From Rikenellaceae bacterium (GTDB lineage Bacteria > Bacteroidota > Bacteroidia > Bacteroidales > UBA932), in NCBI GenBank assembly GCA_900771005.1, contig CAAGMI010000125.1:1-64000 (forward strand): 64,000 nucleotides of DNA. The letters run 5' to 3'. Below, one piece after another: positions 59,328 to 64,000 of this stretch (positions are counted from its first letter, which is position 1; each line of letters begins with the position of its first letter). A model generated the notes under the pieces. The model searched no databases. It worked only from the letters and a program-made list of their open reading frames with translations, and was not told the origin of the DNA. The position numbers were made by a program, and so were the translations under genes.

Positions 59328-61547
59328 ATGACAAAGAAACTGATTATCGCAATGTGCGGCATGCTTATGTTTGCCGTTACAGCTTCAGCCCAGTTCGGGA
59401 TGAGACCCGAGCCGGAGCCGACAGACGGTCTCAAGGACCATTACCAGGATTATTTCATGATCGGCGTGGCAGTGAACCAGCGCAATATCGCTGACCCTGC
59501 AGCTGTGGCTCTCATCAAGAGAGAGTTCAACAGCATAACAGCCGAGAATGATATGAAACCTCAGCCGACGGAGCCTAAGAAGGGCGAGTTCAACTGGGAG
59601 AATGCCGACAAGATCGCAAACTTCTGCCGTGAGAACGGTATCAAGCTTCGTGGACACTGCCTTATGTGGCATAGCCAGATCGGTACCTGGATGTATCAGG
59701 ACGAGAAGGGTAACCTTCTTCCTAAGGAGGAGTTCTACGCCAACATGAAGCATCACATCCAGGCCATCGTAAACCGTTACAAGGATGTCGTTTATTGCTG
59801 GGACGTTGTAAACGAGGCAGTTGCAGACAGCCCTGTTTATCCTGGTCAGCCGACTCTCCGTCAGTCACCTATGTACAAGATTGCAGGTGAGGAGTTCATC
59901 TACAAGGCATTCGAATATGCACACGAAGCAGATCCGGACGCTCTCCTGTTCTACAATGACTATAACGACGCAGAGCCTGCAAAGAGCCAGAGAATCTTCG
60001 ACCTCGTCAAGAGGATGAAGGATGCCGGCGTACCTGTTGACGGTATCGGAATGCAGGGACACTACAATGTTTACGGACCATCAATGGAGGAAGTTGACGC
60101 CGCTCTTACAAAATATGAGCAGATCGTCGATCACGTTCATATCACAGAGCTTGATATCCGCGTAAACGAGGATATGGGTGGCGGACTGAGATTCCGTCAG
60201 GGACAGGCAAACGTATCATCCTGGGAGCAGGCTCTCCAGCAGGATCAGTACACCAACCTCTTCAAGGTTCTCCGCAAGCACAAGGATGTCATAGACTGCG
60301 TTACTTTCTGGAACGTATCTGATGCGGACTCCTGGCTCGGGACAAACAACTACCCTCTTCTTTTCGACGCAAATCTCAAACCGAAGAGAGCATACAACAC
60401 AGTCAAGAACTTCGATCCGGCAGCAGACAATGTCGAGATCAAGGAGGATTTCGTCCCTTCAACCAAGAACCAGCCTGGTCAGCAGTATCCTATGGTCAAC
60501 TCACAGGGATATGCACGTTTCCGCGTTGAGGCTCCAAAGGCAACTTCAGTCATCGTAAGCCTCGGCCTCGGCGGAACAGGCGGAACTGTCCTCCACAAGG
60601 GCAAGGACGGATTCTGGTATGGAACCACTGACGGTCCTATGGACGAGGGATTCCATTACTATCACCTCACAATCGACGGCGGTGTAGTCAACGATCCGGG
60701 CACCAACAACTACTACGGATCAACACGCTGGGAGAGCGGTATCGAGATCCCTGCACACGATCAGGACTTCTATGCTGAGAAGAACATCGCTCACGGTAAG
60801 GTAGAGCAGGTTCTCTTCTGGTCAGAGAGCACGAATCAGCTTCGTCGCGCTTTCGTTTACACACCTCCTACCTACGATGCAAGCAAGAGGACAAAGTATC
60901 CTGTACTTTATCTCCAGCACGGTTGGGGTGAGAATGAGTATGCCTGGTCAGTTCAGGGCCACGCAAACCTCATTATGGACAACCTCATCGCCGAGGGCAA
61001 GATCGAGCCGTTCATCATTGTCATGACCTACGGTATGACAAATGAGGGATTCCGTCCTGGTGCAATGCCGGCACGTCCTGCACGTCCGGAAGGCGCTCCT
61101 GCAGCACGTCCTGCACGTCCTCAGGGCAATCCTATGGCAGCTATGATGAACAACGGTTTCGAGACAGTCCTCGTTGACGAACTCATCCCGTACATCGATT
61201 CACACTATAGGACAAAGGCAGACAAGGCACATCGTGCAATGGCTGGTCTTTCAATGGGTGGAATGGAAACACACACCATCACTCTCGCACGTCCTGAGGT
61301 ATTCGGCTGGTACGGACTTCTCAGCGGCGGCGTTTACAATCCTGAAGAACTCAAGGACATCAAGGACGTCAAGGGTATCTTCCTCGGCTGCGGAAGCAAG
61401 GAAAGCCCTGACCAGATCATGAAGTCAGCTGAGGCTCTCAAGGCTGCAGGATACAACGCAATGGGTTATGTATCTGAAGGCACGGCTCACGAGTTCCTTA
61501 CCTGGAGACGTTGCCTCTATCAGATGGCACCGATGCTTTTCAAATAG
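59328..61547 (+). CDS. GH10 endo-xylanase fused to CE1 feruloyl/acetyl esterase
   Basis: 739 aa, signal peptide to about residue 21 (TASAQ). GH10 spans about 35-365 with acid/base Glu163 (CWDVVNEA) and nucleophile Glu274 (HITELDIRV). Residues 385-480 are a starch-binding-like/early-set linker (YARFRVEAPKATSVIVSLG). The CE1 esterase (about 490-739) has the nucleophile Ser642 in AGLSMGGMETH and catalytic His721 in GTAHEFLTWR. The order matches Xyn10D-Fae1A-type proteins of Prevotella, which cut xylan and release ferulate. A Pro-Ala-Arg-rich insert (578-600, with ARPARPEG and ARPARPQG) sits near the esterase active site. Codons favour GCA/GCT for Ala and CTC/CTT for Leu, unlike neighbours. Confidence 0.93.
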   Translation: MTKKLIIAMCGMLMFAVTASAQFGMRPEPEPTDGLKDHYQDYFMIGVAVNQRNIADPAAVALIKREFNSITAENDMKPQPTEPKKGEFNWENADKIANFCRENGIKLRGHCLMWHSQIGTWMYQDEKGNLLPKEEFYANMKHHIQAIVNRYKDVVYCWDVVNEAVADSPVYPGQPTLRQSPMYKIAGEEFIYKAFEYAHEADPDALLFYNDYNDAEPAKSQRIFDLVKRMKDAGVPVDGIGMQGHYNVYGPSMEEVDAALTKYEQIVDHVHITELDIRVNEDMGGGLRFRQGQANVSSWEQALQQDQYTNLFKVLRKHKDVIDCVTFWNVSDADSWLGTNNYPLLFDANLKPKRAYNTVKNFDPAADNVEIKEDFVPSTKNQPGQQYPMVNSQGYARFRVEAPKATSVIVSLGLGGTGGTVLHKGKDGFWYGTTDGPMDEGFHYYHLTIDGGVVNDPGTNNYYGSTRWESGIEIPAHDQDFYAEKNIAHGKVEQVLFWSESTNQLRRAFVYTPPTYDASKRTKYPVLYLQHGWGENEYAWSVQGHANLIMDNLIAEGKIEPFIIVMTYGMTNEGFRPGAMPARPARPEGAPAARPARPQGNPMAAMMNNGFETVLVDELIPYIDSHYRTKADKAHRAMAGLSMGGMETHTITLARPEVFGWYGLLSGGVYNPEELKDIKDVKGIFLGCGSKESPDQIMKSAEALKAAGYNAMGYVSEGTAHEFLTWRRCLYQMAPMLFK

Positions 61548-61567
61548 TGAATAGTTAACATTCGGAG

Positions 61568-61620
61568 AACTTCCTCGTCTTAATAGAGAAAATCTAAAAA
61601 AGATGAGGAAGTTTTTTATT
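61568..61620 (+). terminator. Intrinsic terminator/attenuator whose stem includes the next gene's start codon
   Basis: AACTTCCTCGTCTT (61568-61581) pairs over 14 bp (one G-U) with AAGATGAGGAAGTT (61600-61613), and TTTTATT follows. The second arm contains the ATG at 61603. It can end GH10 transcription, and in read-through RNA would bury the start codon. Confidence 0.65.
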
Positions 61621-63972
61621 GTAGTGTGGTGCCTGCTGTTTACAATGATGGCATCAAGCGCAGCTCAGAATTCTGCGGATGTGAGAGGAGAAATCAAAGA
61701 AAAGGCCAGTGGGGAGCCTGCCGGCTTTTCGACGGTGGCGATTGTGCGCAATGACAGTATTGTCGTTTCGGGTTCGATGGCTGCGGAAGACGGGACGTTC
61801 TGCCTGAGTGCAGCTCCCGGGAAGTATACCCTTGTGATATCTCTTATGGGCTTCAAAGACTTCAGGGCTTCTTTCGAATTGACTGAAAGCGGAAAGAATT
61901 TCGGATTGATTGAACTTGAGGATGACGCCCTTTCGATAGAGGAAGCAGTAGTAAAGGCTTCACTTCCGAGAACAGAGTTGAAGGGGGATGCTATTGTGAC
62001 CAATATCACCGGTTCAGTGATGGAACATATGGGCAATGCGCAGGACCTGCTTGCAAAGATCCCCGGTATGATTTCCAAAAACGGGAAGATTGAGGTGCTT
62101 GGCCGCGGAGAACCGCAGTATTACATCAACGGGAGGAAAGTAGTCAATACGGACGAGCTGCGAAGCCTGATGTCCGAGGACATACGCTCCATTGAAGTGG
62201 TCAGCACCCCTGGAGCAATGTACAGCGCCGATGTCAAGGCCGTTGTCAGGATAAAGACGATAAAGCGGCAGGGAGACGGTTTCAGTTTTGCACTGACGAG
62301 CCAGGGGCAGAAATACTTGCAGACAAAGGATTTTGACCCTTCCTGGACAGTGCTTGACCTGAATTATCGCAAAGGTGGACTGGATCTGATAGGGAAGGTG
62401 ACATACTTCAACAACCGTAATTATCAGATTGCCGATGCCATAGGCGAGTCCTACCTGCCGGGAAGAGCATTCAAGCAATTGCTGGATATGTCCTATGAGA
62501 CTCATACAAGCGGGCTCAACGGCCGTTTCGGCCTGAACTGGCAGATTTGTCCGGACCATTCCGTCGGATTCCAGGTTGAGAAACATAGCGTATTGAAAGG
62601 CTATCAGGACGGTTTGGTGGACGAACTGGTTTTTGAAAACGACAGTCAGGTCGATCATCTTGTTTCCAGGAACGAATACCTGGCGGATAATTCCGGGCAA
62701 TGGGAAGGCAACATATATTACAACGGAAAGGTCAATGGTCTTGAAATCGATTTCAACACGGACTTCAGTGTTTCATCGGAAATTGACTTGAACCGGGTTG
62801 AGGAAAAAAGCGAAATCGAACCAAGGGACTTCAGAACGACTCTTGACAAGGGGAGCGGTCTGATAGCTTCGAAACTGGTGCTGTCGCATCCCATAGGGAA
62901 AGGAAAAATCAGTGGCGGCGCCGAGGAGATATATACCAGCCTGCGTCAGGCTCAGCTGGTATCCACCGATATCCTGCCTTCTTCAAGCAGCAGTCAGAGG
63001 GAGAATACGATTGCCGGATTTGCGGAATACTCAATTGCCTGGAAATCCAGCCAGCTTGTGGCAGGATTGAGATTCGAGCACGTGGATTTCGCATACGACG
63101 ATCTGATGGGGTCAGATGACCTTCAGAGACACGAGAACTATCTGTTCCCTTCGCTTTCATTCTCAACCAAGGCCGGTCCTGTGGACCTTTCCGTCAACTT
63201 TTCGGGAAAGACAAAAAGGCCGAACTACTGGAGGCTGTCCAACGAATTGACTTATGTCAGCCGCTTCGCCTACCAGACGGGAAATCCTAAGCTTAAAAGT
63301 GAGAAATTTCTAGACCTTACTCTGAATGCCAGATGGAAATGGCTTTCTTTCAGCGCAATATATGAAAAGGTGACTGATGGCATTGAGACCTGGGCCTCTC
63401 CATACGATGACAAAGGGGTTGTGCTGTTGAAATATGAGAACATCGATAAGCCCATAAGAGTATTCAATGCATTTCTTTCGGCGGTACCTTCCGTAGGGTG
63501 CTGGAGTCCTCAATATATGGTCGGTTTCCGCAGACAGTTCCTTAAACTTGAACTTATGGATCCCAGGGAAGTTTCCGGATTCAGGCAGGTTGCGTTCGAA
63601 ATGCCGGAGTTTTACCTTCAGCTAAACAATTCTTTCCGCTTCGGGAAAGGCTGGCAGTTATCGCTGGACTATCAGTATCGCAGCCCTATGTTCGATGGCA
63701 CGGCCCAGATTATTGAGGGTATGAATCTGCTGGAGGCGGCCGTCCAGAAGTCGTTCCTCAAGGACGATGCGCTGACATTCAGGCTTTCAGTCAAGGACAT
63801 ACTGAATGACAGCAACGAGTATATCTACGTTGACATGGGGAGTGTCATTGACACGCAGAACAACTATTATAAAACACAGGCTGTAGTTCTGAGAGTCTCG
63901 TACCGCTTCAACAGCGTCGCCAGCAAATACAAGGGTACGGGCGCCGGCCAGTCGGCCAAGGAAAGACTGTAG
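61603..63972 (+). CDS. TonB-receptor-like outer-membrane barrel protein with carboxypeptidase-regulatory-like domain
   Basis: 789 aa. Signal peptide (MMASSAAQ, about 22), then a CarboxypepD_reg-like domain (VRGEIKEKASGEPAGFSTVAI...DGTFCLSAAPGKYTLVISLMGF), a plug-like segment (LPRTELKGDAIVTNITGSV...LLAKIPGMISKNGKIEVLGRGEPQYYINGRKV) and a large barrel ending VVLRVSYRFN, then a short hydrophilic tail. This is the OMP_b-brl_3 type, related to TonB-dependent receptors but without a TonB box seen. It may import or sense xylan/glucan products of the preceding enzymes. There is no SusD partner. Confidence 0.88.
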   Translation: MRKFFIVVWCLLFTMMASSAAQNSADVRGEIKEKASGEPAGFSTVAIVRNDSIVVSGSMAAEDGTFCLSAAPGKYTLVISLMGFKDFRASFELTESGKNFGLIELEDDALSIEEAVVKASLPRTELKGDAIVTNITGSVMEHMGNAQDLLAKIPGMISKNGKIEVLGRGEPQYYINGRKVVNTDELRSLMSEDIRSIEVVSTPGAMYSADVKAVVRIKTIKRQGDGFSFALTSQGQKYLQTKDFDPSWTVLDLNYRKGGLDLIGKVTYFNNRNYQIADAIGESYLPGRAFKQLLDMSYETHTSGLNGRFGLNWQICPDHSVGFQVEKHSVLKGYQDGLVDELVFENDSQVDHLVSRNEYLADNSGQWEGNIYYNGKVNGLEIDFNTDFSVSSEIDLNRVEEKSEIEPRDFRTTLDKGSGLIASKLVLSHPIGKGKISGGAEEIYTSLRQAQLVSTDILPSSSSSQRENTIAGFAEYSIAWKSSQLVAGLRFEHVDFAYDDLMGSDDLQRHENYLFPSLSFSTKAGPVDLSVNFSGKTKRPNYWRLSNELTYVSRFAYQTGNPKLKSEKFLDLTLNARWKWLSFSAIYEKVTDGIETWASPYDDKGVVLLKYENIDKPIRVFNAFLSAVPSVGCWSPQYMVGFRRQFLKLELMDPREVSGFRQVAFEMPEFYLQLNNSFRFGKGWQLSLDYQYRSPMFDGTAQIIEGMNLLEAAVQKSFLKDDALTFRLSVKDILNDSNEYIYVDMGSVIDTQNNYYKTQAVVLRVSYRFNSVASKYKGTGAGQSAKERL

Positions 63973-64000
63973 CTGTGATTCACCGGTCCCGGGTACAGAA

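Overview
The window is a chromosomal segment of a Bacteroidales bacterium (Bacteroidota), probably from a gut or rumen. Visible support: most transcription units start just after the Bacteroidota -7 box TAnnTTTG, there are no obvious purine-rich Shine-Dalgarno sites, lipoproteins and outer-membrane barrels of Bacteroidota type are common (BACON, DUF4369-TlpA, DUF3109, ECF sigma paired with a TM-plus-barrel protein), and there is a xylan-degrading enzyme set that includes a GH10 xylanase fused to a CE1 feruloyl esterase. Family or genus cannot be decided from the sequence alone.

Layout. 0.2-4.2 kb: BACON lipoprotein, ECF sigma factor with its TM/barrel partner, and a CE15-like esterase. 4.2-11.2 kb: a leftward five-gene operon for a trans-envelope exporter of the NHLP/NHLM peptide-export type (HlyD, two ABC transporters, lipoprotein adaptor, TolC), with no C39 peptidase domain and no visible precursor or modification gene. 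11.2-14.2 kb: comF, fabG, an M24 aminopeptidase P. 14.2-20.1 kb is an accessory stretch: the remnant of a TonB-receptor-like barrel, a DUF4160/DUF2442-HTH toxin-antitoxin-like pair, a DUF234-type ATPase and a GH43 enzyme, punctuated by three copies (100, 100 and 31 bp) of the 3' end of the neighbouring dipeptide epimerase gene. 20.1-25.9 kb: Tat-lipoprotein epimerase with an SGNH hydrolase, an M16 protease, and a TlpA-like thioredoxin. 26.0 kb: tRNA-Leu(UAA).

26.1-43 kb is housekeeping, dominated by the cell wall: mreB-mreC-mreD-mrdA-rodA (leftward), ispD, an Lrp regulator with topA, then a rightward run of PBP1a, alpha/beta hydrolase, membrane-anchored MurF-like ligase, Ddl and PrmC. 43-56.8 kb: U32 protease-like enzyme with a TPR protein, an M16-fold protein without the zinc motif, DUF3109, a coiled-coil membrane protein, a shortened HemW, a second M24 peptidase, DusB, LpxK, a lipoprotein flavodoxin and a threonine aldolase. 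56.9-64 kb: GH9, GH10-CE1 and an outer-membrane barrel protein, rightward and closely spaced.

The carbohydrate enzymes (CE15, GH43, GH9, GH10-CE1) fit glucuronoarabinoxylan and associated glucan breakdown, but they are scattered and no SusC/SusD pair is visible. The most unusual items are the peptidase-less NHLP exporter, the repeated gene-3'-end footprints around the accessory island, the palindromic operators there, an intrinsic terminator whose stem contains the start codon of the last gene, and several genes whose start codon lies only 4-8 nt after a promoter box (probable leaderless mRNAs).
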